The notes under the pieces: model-generated | The model's database searches: none | Seen by the model: the letters and a program-made list of their open reading frames with translations, nothing else | Told to the model about the DNA's origin: nothing | Origin: Burkholderia sp. SRS-W-2-2016 | GTDB lineage: Bacteria > Pseudomonadota > Gammaproteobacteria > Burkholderiales > Burkholderiaceae | Length of the DNA: 64,000 nucleotides | NCBI RefSeq assembly: GCF_001931485.1 | Contig: NZ_MSDV01000056.1 | Coordinates: forward strand, 34,548-98,547 | Direction of reading: 5' to 3' | Position numbers and translations under genes: made by a program | Shown here: positions 44,300 through 52,795 of the stretch, piece by piece | How the letters are laid out: every line of letters starts with the position of its first letter | Numbering within the stretch: the first letter of the stretch is position 1

Positions 44300-45502
44300 A
44301 TGACCGAAGCATTCCTGTGCGACGCGATTCGCACCCCCATTGGCCGCTATGCGGGTTCGCTGTCGTCGGTGCGCGCCGACGATCTGGGCGCGGTGCCGCT
44401 CAAGGCGCTGATGGAGCGCAACCCGAACGTCGACTGGACCGCGATCGACGACGTGATCTACGGCTGCGCGAACCAGGCCGGTGACGACAACCGCAACGTC
44501 GCGCGTATGTCGCTGCTGCTCGCGGGTCTGCCGAAGGACGTGCCGGGCTCGACGGTGAACCGTCTGTGCGGTTCGGGGATGGACGCGATCGGCATCGCCG
44601 CGCGCGCGATCAAGTCGGGCGAAGCGCAGCTGATGGTGGCGGGTGGCGTCGAAAGCATGAGCCGTGCGCCGTTCGTGATGCCGAAGGCGACTTCCGCGTT
44701 CTCGCGCCAGAACGAGGTCTACGACACGACGATCGGCTGGCGTTTCGTCAACCCGCTGATGAAGAAGCTGTACGGCGTCGACTCGATGCCGGAAACCGGC
44801 GAAAACGTCGCGACCGACTACAACATCAGCCGCGCCGACCAGGACGCGTTCGCACTGCGCAGCCAGCAGAAGGCCGCGCGCGCACAACGCGACGGCACGC
44901 TCGCGCAGGAAATCGTCGGTGTGACGATCGCGCAGAAGAAGGGCGATCCGATCACGGTTACGCAAGACGAACACCCGCGCGAAACGTCGCTCGAAACGCT
45001 CGCGAAGCTCAAGGGCGTGGTGCGCCCGGACGGCACGGTGACGGCCGGTAACGCATCGGGCGTGAACGACGGCGCCGCCGCGCTGCTGCTCGCGAACGAA
45101 GAAACCGCGAAGCGCTTCGGCCTCGTGCCGCGTGCCCGCGTGCTGGGCGTCGCGACCGCCGGCGTCGAGCCGCGCGTGATGGGCATCGGCCCGGCACCGG
45201 CAACGCAGAAGCTGCTCAAGCGTCTGGGCATGACGATCGACCAGTTCGACGTGATCGAACTGAACGAAGCGTTCGCGTCGCAAGGCATCGCGGTGCTGCG
45301 CGCGCTGGGCGTCGCCGACGACGATCCTCGCGTGAACCCGAACGGCGGCGCGATCGCGCTGGGCCACCCGCTCGGCATGAGCGGCGCGCGTCTGGTGACG
45401 ACCGCGACGTATCAGCTGCAGCGCACGCAAGGCCGTTTCGCGCTGTGCACGATGTGTATCGGCGTCGGTCAGGGCATCGCGATCGCGATCGAACGCGTGT
45501 AA
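44300..45502 (+). CDS. pcaF: 3-oxoadipyl-CoA/acetyl-CoA thiolase
   Basis: GGAG lies just before the ATG. The 400-residue enzyme has the nucleophilic Cys in NRLCGSGMDAI (near 90), ELNEAFA, the catalytic His in GGAIALGHPLGMSGAR (near 356) and the second Cys in TMCIGVGQG (near 386). Length and the opening FLCDAIRTPIGRYAG match PcaF/PaaJ 3-oxoadipyl-CoA thiolases of aromatic and phenylacetate degradation, although acetoacetyl-CoA activity cannot be excluded. It is a single-gene unit with its own promoter and terminator. Confidence 0.87.
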   Translation: MTEAFLCDAIRTPIGRYAGSLSSVRADDLGAVPLKALMERNPNVDWTAIDDVIYGCANQAGDDNRNVARMSLLLAGLPKDVPGSTVNRLCGSGMDAIGIAARAIKSGEAQLMVAGGVESMSRAPFVMPKATSAFSRQNEVYDTTIGWRFVNPLMKKLYGVDSMPETGENVATDYNISRADQDAFALRSQQKAARAQRDGTLAQEIVGVTIAQKKGDPITVTQDEHPRETSLETLAKLKGVVRPDGTVTAGNASGVNDGAAALLLANEETAKRFGLVPRARVLGVATAGVEPRVMGIGPAPATQKLLKRLGMTIDQFDVIELNEAFASQGIAVLRALGVADDDPRVNPNGGAIALGHPLGMSGARLVTTATYQLQRTQGRFALCTMCIGVGQGIAIAIERV

Positions 45503-45563
45503 TGGTTTGAGGCGGGGCGCAGCGCGCTCCGCCTTGCGGTTTTTCCGCGCCAATCGATATGAG

Positions 45564-45604
45564 AAGGGCCGGTGTGTCGTCCGACACACCGGCCCTTTGT
45601 TTTG
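45564..45604 (+). terminator. Strong intrinsic terminator of the thiolase gene
   Basis: A perfect 16-base stem starting AAGGGCCGGTGTGTCG with a two-base loop is followed by TGTTTTG. It also lies 36 bases beyond the end of the convergent dmeF gene and may serve both. Confidence 0.92.
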
Positions 45605-45640
45605 CGCGCGTTTCTTGCGCGAAACGAAACGCTACCGCGG

Positions 45641-46597
45641 CTACGCCGCCTCGACCGTCAGATGCATGACTTCGTGCACGGGCGCGAGCCGCGCGCGGAT
45701 CGTGTCGATCGTCACGCCGCCGCGAGTGCGCACGCTGACGATGGCCGCTCGCGCTTCCGGTCCGATCTGCCACACGTGCAGATCGGCGATCTCGGCGTCG
45801 CCGTGTGAAGTGAGGATCTTGCGGATTTCGTCGGCCACGTGCTGATCGGTTTTGTCGAGCAGCACGCCGGCGGTATCGCGCATCAGCGTCCAGGCCCAGC
45901 GCGCGATCACGATCGAGCCGACGATCCCCATCAGCGGATCGAGCCAGACCCAGCCGAGATAACGGCCGGCCAGCAGCGCGACGATCGCCAGCACCGAGGT
46001 CAGCGCGTCGGCGAGCACGTGCACGTAGGCGGAGCGCAGATTGTTGTCGCTGCCGTGCGCATGGCCGTGATGATGAGGGTGAGCGTGCGCATGATCGTGA
46101 CCATGACTGTGACCGTGCCCGTGGTGGCTATGGTCCGCATGGCCGCCGGACAGCAGCAGCGCGCTGACGATATTCACGACGAGGCCGATGGCGGCGATGA
46201 TCGCGGCCTCGCCGAACGCGACGCCGGTCGGATGGATCAGCCGGAACGCCGATTCGATCCCGATGCCGAGCGACACCAGCGCGAGAATCACCGCGGACGT
46301 AAAGCCGGCGAGCTCGCCCACTTTGCCGGTGCCGAAGCTGAAATCGCGGTTGGTCGAGTTGCGTCTCGCGTACGCGTACGCGAGCGCGGCGATGCCGAGC
46401 GCGCCCGCATGCGTGGCCATATGGAAGCCGTCGGCGAGCAGCGCCATCGAGCCGGTCAGATAACCGGCGGTGATTTCGCCGATCATCATGATCAGCGTCA
46501 GCGCGACGACCGAGCGGGTGCGCCGCGCGTTTTCGTCGTGCGAACTGCCGAGATACGAATGCTCGTGCGCGTAACGGATGCTGCTGGAATCAGTCAT
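45641..46597 (-). CDS. dmeF: Cation diffusion facilitator, DmeF-like (Co/Ni/Zn efflux)
   Basis: The ATG at 46597 gives 318 residues. Six membrane segments carry the CDF zinc-site residues (ADGFHMATHAGAL in segment 2, VLADALTSVLAIV in segment 5), the long His-rich loop between segments 4 and 5 (repeated HGH/HDHAH, about residues 160-185), and a cytoplasmic C-terminal domain with ADLHVWQIGPEARAAIV. It should export cobalt, nickel or zinc using the proton gradient. It follows the metal repressor gene by seven bases on the same strand. Confidence 0.9.
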   Translation of the reverse strand: MTDSSSIRYAHEHSYLGSSHDENARRTRSVVALTLIMMIGEITAGYLTGSMALLADGFHMATHAGALGIAALAYAYARRNSTNRDFSFGTGKVGELAGFTSAVILALVSLGIGIESAFRLIHPTGVAFGEAAIIAAIGLVVNIVSALLLSGGHADHSHHGHGHSHGHDHAHAHPHHHGHAHGSDNNLRSAYVHVLADALTSVLAIVALLAGRYLGWVWLDPLMGIVGSIVIARWAWTLMRDTAGVLLDKTDQHVADEIRKILTSHGDAEIADLHVWQIGPEARAAIVSVRTRGGVTIDTIRARLAPVHEVMHLTVEAA

Positions 46598-46604
46598 TTC
46601 AAAC

Positions 46605-46880
46605 CTACTTCGAATAACGGCGGATCGCCGTGAGTAATGCATCGACGCCTTGCTTGCGCTGGCTCGCGGTCAGGTCCGGATGCGCGACGTGTTCGAGCGC
46701 ATGCGCCTCGACGATCTCGTCGAGCAGACCGTTCATCGCGCCGCGCGTCGCGGCCACCAGATGCAGAACCTTCTCGCAATCGGCGTCCGACTCCAGCGAG
46801 CGCTCGATGGCCTGCACCTGGCCGGCGATCCGGCGAACCCGCTTCAGAAGATCGTCTTTTTGTGCACTGAGATGTGACAT
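46605..46880 (-). CDS. dmeR: RcnR/DmeR-type metal-responsive repressor (CsoR/FrmR superfamily)
   Basis: The ATG at 46880 gives 91 residues; upstream in-frame codons overlap the operator and are unlikely to be used. The protein is all-helical with RRIAGQVQAIERSLE, the metal-site Cys in DADCEKVLHLVAATRGAMNGL and a C-terminal HAL..HVAHPDL segment providing the histidines that distinguish nickel/cobalt sensors from copper CsoR. It should repress itself and dmeF until metal binds. Formaldehyde-sensing FrmR is the main alternative, but dmeF next door argues for metal. Confidence 0.88.
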   Translation of the reverse strand: MSHLSAQKDDLLKRVRRIAGQVQAIERSLESDADCEKVLHLVAATRGAMNGLLDEIVEAHALEHVAHPDLTASQRKQGVDALLTAIRRYSK

Positions 46881-46884
46881 AGGT

Positions 46885-46901
46885 ATACCCCCTAGGGGTA
46901 T
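46885..46901. promoter_or_regulatory. RcnR/CsoR-type operator ATACCCC-N3-GGGGTAT
   Basis: Perfect seven-base arms with a G/C tract core flanked by AT are the usual recognition shape of this repressor family. The site covers the purine-rich ribosome-binding sequence just before the dmeR ATG. Confidence 0.85.
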
Positions 46902-47044
46902 GGAGAATAGCATGGAATGGCTGTGCCCCGCTTACGCGGTGCGGCCGGCATCTGGCACGAACAGTGCGTCCCACGAGCATCCGGGCGGCGAATGCGACCG
47001 ATCGCGCTGCCCGATTGCAACGACCCTTGCCAAGGAGAACGCGG

Positions 47045-47629
47045 ATGAAGACAGCGACGATAGGCGCAGCGTTGATGCTCGCGGCGGCGGCGGGGGCCGT
47101 GGTCCAGCCGGCGGCAGCGCAGGACGATCTCGCGAGCGCCCCGCGCGGCGTGCTGAGCGCGGTCCAGCCGGTGCGTATGACGGCCGAGATCGTCGCGATC
47201 GATGCCGGCAACCGCTCGCTGACGCTGAAGGGTCCACGCGGCGACGTCGCGATCGTGCTCGTGAGTCAGCAGGTCGCCGGCTTCGAGCAACTGAAGATCG
47301 GCGACCGCGTCGACGTGCTGTACAGGAACGCGCTGCTGACGAAGGTCGAGAAGGCCGGCGGCGCGGGTAAGAAGAGTCGCGAGCGCGCCGACCGGCAAAG
47401 CATCACGCCGGCTTCGGGCGGCTATGAAGCGGCGCGCCAGACCGAAGTGCTCGCGACCGTGCAGAAGATCGATCGCAACGAGCGTCGCGTGACGTTGCGC
47501 GGCGCGTCGCAGACGCAGACCTATGAAGCGGCGCCCGGCGTCGATCTGAACGGGCTGAAGGTGGGCGATACCGTGCATGCGGCGTTTGTGTCGGCGGCGG
47601 CGGTGGAGGTGACGCCGGCCGGGCAGTGA
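47045..47629 (+). CDS. Exported protein with two internal OB-like repeats
   Basis: AAGGAG eight bases upstream supports the ATG at 47045. The 194-residue protein has a signal peptide ending QPAAAQ near residue 26. Two similar halves follow: AEIVAIDAGNRSLTLKGPRG...LKIGDRVDVLY (about 46-92) and ATVQKIDRNERRVTLRGASQ...LKVGDTVHAAF (about 137-182). The pattern suggests a duplicated small beta barrel in the periplasm. I do not recognise an established function; the nearby metal efflux genes hint at envelope metal handling but the gene is on the opposite strand to them. Confidence 0.75.
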   Translation: MKTATIGAALMLAAAAGAVVQPAAAQDDLASAPRGVLSAVQPVRMTAEIVAIDAGNRSLTLKGPRGDVAIVLVSQQVAGFEQLKIGDRVDVLYRNALLTKVEKAGGAGKKSRERADRQSITPASGGYEAARQTEVLATVQKIDRNERRVTLRGASQTQTYEAAPGVDLNGLKVGDTVHAAFVSAAAVEVTPAGQ

Positions 47630-47866
47630 GTGCTTGTGGACTCTTGTAAATCCGCTTACACGAGCGCGCCGCAAACTATGTCGAAAGATGTCGCGAAGCC
47701 CGCGAATCGCCCGAAAACCCTTGCTGGGCGGGGCTTCAATGCGGTGGCCGCACGGTGAAACAGCGTGACATATCTTCCCGGATGATTTCCCCGGCAGCTC
47801 CTTCTATAGTCCGTTCGTCGCCACACCGCAGTGACGCAAGTGGCCCGAATCCAGCAAGGACATACC

Positions 47867-49048
47867 GTGAAAAATCGTTCGTTCGCAGGTTTCTTCAACG
47901 CCGATGCCAACGTGGCCGGCGTCGCTCGTGACGCGGCGGCTTGCACCGCGGCATCAGTTTCGCCGGCGTTCAGCGGCCGCCGCGCGCTGCGCCAACTGGT
48001 GCTCGGCGCGGCCGCCGCGGTGTTCGCGTTCGGCAGCGCGTCGGCGTTCGCGTGGTCGGGACACGGCACCGCGTACACGTCGCGCGGCGCCTATAACGGC
48101 GGCCACTACGGCTCGTGCGGCGGCGGCAGCTGCACGCATGCGGGTGGCGTCGCTGGCCCGTACGGCGGCTTCGCGAGCAACACCGGCACGGTCACGCGGA
48201 CCGCGCCCGGCCAGTTCTCGAACTCGGGCACCGCGACCGGCCGCTACGGCAACTCGGTGCAGCATTCCGGCGACACCAGCTGCGCGGGCGGTTCGTGCTC
48301 GCACACCGGCTCGCTGACCGGCCCGGACGGCAAGAGCGCGACGACTTCCGGCGATGTCACCCGCACGGCGCCGGGTCAGTATTCGTCGTCGGGCTCGGTC
48401 ACCGGCGCGAACGGCAATACCTACGGCCATTCGGCGGCGACCAGTTGCGCGGGATCGACCTGCGCGCGCTCGGGCACGGTGACGGGCCCCGACAACGGCA
48501 GCGTCTATCACTCCGGTTCGGCGACGCGGGTCGCGCCCGGCGTCGTGACCACGTCGACGAGCGTGACCGGCACGCACGGCAATACGGTGAGTTCGAGCGG
48601 CACGGTGGTGACGGGCGGGGTGGTGGTGGCCGGCGGCACGACGACGGGGACCACGGTGGTGGTCGCGCCGAAGCCGGTGGTCGTTGCGCCGCCTCCGGCG
48701 GCTGCCGTGGTGGTGACGCCGCCGCCGCCGGCCGCGGTGGTTGTCACGCCGCCGCCCGCGCCGGCTGTCGTCGTGGCGCCGCCGGTCGCGTATGTGCCGC
48801 CGAAGCCGGTGGTGGTTGTGCCGCCGCCGGCTGTGTATGTGGCGCCCAAGCCCGTGGTCGTGACGCCCGCGCCGGTTGTCTACGTGGCACCGAAGCCTGT
48901 CGTGGTCACGCGTGCGCCGGTCTACGTTGCGCCGCGGGCCGTGTACGTCGCGCCGCGTCCGGTGTATGTCGCTCCCGCGCCTCACGCCGCTGTGTGGGTG
49001 CCCGCGCATTGGGTGGGCCGCGTGTTCGTGCCGGCGCACTGGGCCTGA
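47867..49048 (+). CDS. Exported Cys/Gly-repeat and Pro/Val-rich protein
   Basis: AAGGA six bases before a GTG at 47867 fixes the start and gives 393 residues. A long n-region precedes a hydrophobic signal core (LVLGAAAAVFAFGSASAFA). Residues about 65-235 contain three to four copies of a unit with a Cys pair (CGGGSCTHAG, CAGGSCSHTG, CAGSTCARSG), then TGPxG and TRTAPGQxSxxG. Residues about 250-370 are VVVAPP/YVAPKPVVV repeats, and the end VWVPAHWVGRVFVPAHW matches the WxxGxW-type motif. The repeat architecture suggests a surface or periplasmic structural protein. The small membrane protein after it overlaps by one base. Confidence 0.8.
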   Translation: MKNRSFAGFFNADANVAGVARDAAACTAASVSPAFSGRRALRQLVLGAAAAVFAFGSASAFAWSGHGTAYTSRGAYNGGHYGSCGGGSCTHAGGVAGPYGGFASNTGTVTRTAPGQFSNSGTATGRYGNSVQHSGDTSCAGGSCSHTGSLTGPDGKSATTSGDVTRTAPGQYSSSGSVTGANGNTYGHSAATSCAGSTCARSGTVTGPDNGSVYHSGSATRVAPGVVTTSTSVTGTHGNTVSSSGTVVTGGVVVAGGTTTGTTVVVAPKPVVVAPPPAAAVVVTPPPPAAVVVTPPPAPAVVVAPPVAYVPPKPVVVVPPPAVYVAPKPVVVTPAPVVYVAPKPVVVTRAPVYVAPRAVYVAPRPVYVAPAPHAAVWVPAHWVGRVFVPAHWA

Positions 49049-49377
49049 TGATGAGCGCGGCCAGGTGGGTAAGCGCGCGGGTTGTTCCGGCGCGCTTGCG
49101 TCGTGGCGGCCAACCCGCGGCGCTCGCCGCGTTCGTCGTCGCGACGCTGCTCACGCTCAGCGCTTTCGTCGCCGCAAACTACTTCATTGCGGCTGCGGCG
49201 AGTCCCGCCGCGCAGGATTGCTCCGCGCGCTACGCCGCCTTGCTCGATCTCGCGGAACTCGTGCGGCGCGACGGTAAGTCATCCGAAGTGGTAATGCGCG
49301 GGTTGAGCGAGCGGGGCGGCGCGATGCGCGACTGTTTGCCTTCGACGCGCGGTGAGCGCGCATCGCCAGCGCATTGA
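49048..49377 (+). CDS. Small single-span membrane protein coupled to the repeat protein
   Basis: The ATG at 49048 shares its A with the upstream TGA stop. The 109-residue product has a basic N terminus, one hydrophobic segment (LAAFVVATLLTLSAFVAANYF, about 25-45) and a soluble tail with two cysteines (QDCSARY and MRDCLPS) that could form a disulfide in the periplasm. It resembles no family I can name. Codon use and the stop-start overlap support a real, coupled gene. Confidence 0.65.
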   Translation: MMSAARWVSARVVPARLRRGGQPAALAAFVVATLLTLSAFVAANYFIAAAASPAAQDCSARYAALLDLAELVRRDGKSSEVVMRGLSERGGAMRDCLPSTRGERASPAH

Positions 49378-49442
49378 ACATCGCCGCGATTGTCGAACCG
49401 CGATCCTGACGAAAGCGGCGACGCAGGCAGGCGAGCTAAAAG

Positions 49443-49934
49443 CTAAACCGATTGCTCACGCTGCCGCGTCAAATCGCATTCGAGAAACACCGCGCCGGGA
49501 ATCGGATTGAACACGTATGCATCGATCGGCTCGAAGCCGAGCGACGCATACAGTCCCAGCGCCGCCTGCATCGTCGATAACGTGTCGAGCCGCATGCGCC
49601 GATAGCCGGCCTGTTTCGCGGCCGCGCAGATCTGCGTGGCGAGTTGCCGTCCCACGTGCAGACCGCGTCCGGCCGGACGCACATACAGCCGCTTCATTTC
49701 GCAGACGGTGTCGTCGAGCGGCCGCATCGCGACGCAACCGACGATCTCGCCGTCGTCACGGCTCGCGAGCAGCACGCGCCCGCGCGGCGCCGCGAATTTG
49801 CCCGGCAGACCGGCGAGTTCGGCATCGAATTGCTGGAAGCCCAGATCGATGCCGAGACTCTCCGCGTATTCGCGGAAGATGCTGCGCACGTCGTCGAGTT
49901 GGTCGGGGAAACGGGCGGTGTGAAGGTGGATCAT
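49443..49934 (-). CDS. GNAT-family N-acetyltransferase
   Basis: The ATG at 49934 is preferred over a TTG two codons earlier, giving 163 residues. The acetyl-CoA site has the usual strand plus loop CEMKRLYVRPAGRGLHVGRQLA (about 80-100), with RGLHVG as the pyrophosphate-binding turn, followed by RLDTLSTMQAALGLYASLGF, the GNAT motif B. It should transfer an acetyl group to a small amine. The substrate cannot be predicted. Confidence 0.87.
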   Translation of the reverse strand: MIHLHTARFPDQLDDVRSIFREYAESLGIDLGFQQFDAELAGLPGKFAAPRGRVLLASRDDGEIVGCVAMRPLDDTVCEMKRLYVRPAGRGLHVGRQLATQICAAAKQAGYRRMRLDTLSTMQAALGLYASLGFEPIDAYVFNPIPGAVFLECDLTRQREQSV

Positions 49935-49990
49935 GCGCAAGTCGAAACGGGTGAGCGGGATTGGCGAGCGGGCAGTTTAGCGCAGCGCAA

Positions 49991-51199
49991 TCATTCGAGC
50001 CGCAGCGGAAACCGGATCTCGAACGTCGTGCCCACGCCCTCGCGCGACCGGAATTCGATCTGCCCGCCGAGCACGCGGCTCAGCTCCTTGACGATCGCAA
50101 GTCCCAGTCCGGTGCCGGGAATATCGTCGCCGGCCGCGCGCTCGAATTCGTCGAACACGCGTTCCGCGTCGGCGGGCGCGATGCCGACGCCGGTGTCGGC
50201 CACCCGGATCGCCCAGTGTTCGGCATCGCGCAGCGCGAAGCGCAATTCGACCTGCCCGGACTTCGTGTATTTGATCGCGTTCGACAGCAGGTTGACCGCG
50301 ATCTGCTTGAGCTTCAGGCGATGCGACGTGACGACCGGCAGCGCCGCGTCGAACGAGCTGTGCAACGTGAGTCCCTTTGCTTCGATCGACGGCCGCGTCG
50401 AGACCACCAGTTCGTCGTACAGCTCGCGCAGATCGACGCTCTCCCGCGCGAGCGGCGCCGAGTCGCCAAGCACGACCGAGTACTCGATCATCTGATCGAC
50501 CAGCAGCTTCATATCGGCGGCCTGGCGGTTCGCGAGCGTCAGCGCGGTGTCGGCCTTCGACGGCGCCCGCGCGATCAGCTGCAACGCAATCGAAAACGCG
50601 TTCAGGAAGTTGCGCAGATCGTGCACGACGCTGCGCGTGATCTGCATCCGCGATTCGTACAGATCGCCGACCAGCCGTTGCTTGAGCGTCAATTCATGAT
50701 TCGCGCGTTCGAGCTGCCCGGTGTATTCGTCGATCTTGCGATCGCGCTCGCTGACCACTTCCTTGATCGACATGAGCGTGACCATGCTGAACGCCTCGGC
50801 GATCAAGCGCCGCGCGCGGCTTTCGTGGCGGCGCGTGAAGGTCTTGTCGAGCACCGCGTATTCGTCGAGCGCATCGGCGAGCACCTGCTGGAACAGATCC
50901 AGTTCGCGCACCAGTTCTTCGATCCGATAGCCCTGGCGCCAGCGCACCTTGCCGTGTTTTTTCGCATCGCGTTCGATCGATGTTTCGACGTGCTCAAGAT
51001 CTTCCGCGGCGAGCGCCGCGCACAGTTCGTCGAGAATGTCCGGCAGATGATCGGCAAGCTGCTGGTAAGTGAGCTTGTCCGCTTCGACGAGATCGACGTC
51101 GGCGGCGACCGCCTGCATCCATTGACGCGTGAGCCGATGGCGTTCGGCTTTGACGAATCCTGCAAAACTGCGCAGCGGGGTTACATGTGACTCGGTCAT
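49991..51199 (-). CDS. Cytosolic sensor histidine kinase with an RsbRD-like N terminus
   Basis: This 402-residue protein has no membrane segment. Residues 10-150 are helical and resemble the RsbRD N-terminal sensor (RHRLTRQWMQAV, QGYRIEELVRELDLFQQVL). A coiled coil (about 165-200) leads to the His box VVHDLRNFLNAF (His near 212), then HATPase motifs NLLSNAIKYT, DTGVGIAP and GTGLGLAIV. It should autophosphorylate in response to a soluble cue. The single-domain response regulator 219 bases away, divergent, is the obvious partner. Confidence 0.88.
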   Translation of the reverse strand: MTESHVTPLRSFAGFVKAERHRLTRQWMQAVAADVDLVEADKLTYQQLADHLPDILDELCAALAAEDLEHVETSIERDAKKHGKVRWRQGYRIEELVRELDLFQQVLADALDEYAVLDKTFTRRHESRARRLIAEAFSMVTLMSIKEVVSERDRKIDEYTGQLERANHELTLKQRLVGDLYESRMQITRSVVHDLRNFLNAFSIALQLIARAPSKADTALTLANRQAADMKLLVDQMIEYSVVLGDSAPLARESVDLRELYDELVVSTRPSIEAKGLTLHSSFDAALPVVTSHRLKLKQIAVNLLSNAIKYTKSGQVELRFALRDAEHWAIRVADTGVGIAPADAERVFDEFERAAGDDIPGTGLGLAIVKELSRVLGGQIEFRSREGVGTTFEIRFPLRLE

Positions 51200-51417
51200 G
51201 ATGAAAGCGCGGATGAAGTTTCTACAACCTGCGAACGTATCGACGCTACGACTCGCGTCGATACCGCTTCAGCCCCGGCTGCGCGTTTCGCGCGGCCGCG
51301 AGAGCGCGCCTGTGCGCAGCGGCAATCCGCGTCATTATCCGCGCAATTGCCGGCTGTGGAACAGGACTTGCGGCGACTCGTCTGACAAGAACATTTTTTT
51401 TGCGTCGGCAAAACACG

Positions 51418-51777
51418 ATGCTTTCAATCCTGCTGGTGGACGACGAACCGGAAATCCTCGCCGCGTGGCGGCTGATTCTGGAGAGCGAAGGGTATCAGGT
51501 CTGTTGTGCGAGCAACGGGGCCGAGGCGCTCGCGTGTCTGCGCAAACGTATTCCCGACCTGATCGTCACCGACTGGATGATGCCGGTGATGGGCGGCGCC
51601 GAGTTCTGCCGGCGGCTAAAGTTGATGCCGGAACTCGCGCGCGTGCCGATTCTCGTCAATACCGCGGTGCCGCCGGCGACCGGCGACGCGCAATGCTGGA
51701 CCGCGTGCCTGCTCAAACCGATCGGCGCGGACCTGTTTCTGACGACGATCGCGCGATTATGTGGCACACCTCACTGA
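51418..51777 (+). CDS. Single-domain response regulator (CheY-like receiver)
   Basis: The ATG at 51418 gives 119 residues. The acidic pocket VDDEPE (near 7-9), phosphoacceptor Asp in LIVTDWMMP (near 52), the Thr/Ala switch position in LVNTAV and the conserved Lys in LLKPIG (near 103) are all present. It has no output domain, so it should act by protein contact or as a phosphate shuttle for the divergent kinase. Its last seven bases overlap the end of the convergent LysR gene. Confidence 0.88.
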   Translation: MLSILLVDDEPEILAAWRLILESEGYQVCCASNGAEALACLRKRIPDLIVTDWMMPVMGGAEFCRRLKLMPELARVPILVNTAVPPATGDAQCWTACLLKPIGADLFLTTIARLCGTPH

Positions 51778-52691
51778 TGCGGGATTGGCAGGATTCCTGC
51801 CGGATCCGCTTTCAGAAAATCGACGAATGCTCGCAACGGCGCGGGCACGTGACGATGTCCCGGATAGTACAGAAACGGCCCGGAAAAACGCTGCCACCAC
51901 GGCTCCAGAATCGCTTCGAGCGCGCCGCTCGCCAGATGCGGACGCAGCATGTCCTCGAACAGATGAATCACGCCGACGCCGGCGATCGCGCAGCTGATCG
52001 CGAGGTCGATCGCCGCGCTCGGCCGCACCAGCAGCGGGCCGCTCGGATTCAATTGCAGCAGTTCGCCGTCGCGCTCGAAGTACCAGGTCGGCGTCGCGCC
52101 GCCGGCGAATTGACCGCGCAGGCACGCATGCGTGAGTAGTTCGCGCGGATGGCTGGGACGCCCATGCGAGTCGAGATAAGCGGGCGATGCGGCGGTTGCG
52201 AAGCGCTGCGCGCGCGCGCCGATCGGCACCGCGATCATGTCCTGTTCGAGCCGCTCGTCGTAACGGATCCCCGCATCGCAACCGGCCGCCAGCACATCGA
52301 CGAAACCGTCCTCGACCACCACCTCGACACGAATATCCGGGTACAGCTTCAGAAAACGCGCGAGCACGTCGGGCAGCACGATGCGCGCGACGCTGGCCGG
52401 CACGTTCAGCTTCAGCGTGCCGGTCGGCTTGTCGCGAAAGCCGTTGAGCACGTCGAGCGCCGCTTCCATTTCGCCGAACAGCGGCGTCAGTTTTTCGATC
52501 AGCCGCGCACCGGCCTCGGTCGGCGCGACGCTGCGGGTGGTGCGGTTCAGCAGGCGCAGCCCGAGCTTCGTTTCGAGGCGCCGCACCGCGATGCTCAGAC
52601 TCGATGCCGACACGCCGCTCACCCGCGCGGCGTCGCGAAAGCCGCCCGCGCGGGCGACCGACACGAAGGCGGCCAGATCGTTGAGTTCCAT
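51771..52691 (-). CDS. LysR-family transcriptional regulator
   Basis: Starting at the ATG at 52691 the product has 306 residues and begins ELNDLAAFVSVARAGGFRDAARVSG, the normal family opening; ATGs at 52706 and 52727 would add up to twelve residues. The effector domain includes LKLNVPASVARIVLPDVL and LARFLKLYPDIRVE, like regulators of the CrgA/DsdC-type clade. It is divergent from the PdxI-like reductase, whose expression it may control. Confidence 0.88.
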   Translation of the reverse strand: MELNDLAAFVSVARAGGFRDAARVSGVSASSLSIAVRRLETKLGLRLLNRTTRSVAPTEAGARLIEKLTPLFGEMEAALDVLNGFRDKPTGTLKLNVPASVARIVLPDVLARFLKLYPDIRVEVVVEDGFVDVLAAGCDAGIRYDERLEQDMIAVPIGARAQRFATAASPAYLDSHGRPSHPRELLTHACLRGQFAGGATPTWYFERDGELLQLNPSGPLLVRPSAAIDLAISCAIAGVGVIHLFEDMLRPHLASGALEAILEPWWQRFSGPFLYYPGHRHVPAPLRAFVDFLKADPAGILPIPHQ

Positions 52692-52795
52692 AGGAATACC
52701 GTTCATTTTTTTGAACAACCCGTGCACGTTAGACCGGTTTATTCAACAACGCAATCCGGCGATACTGCGGCTCATCACTTCACAAGGAGATCGTC

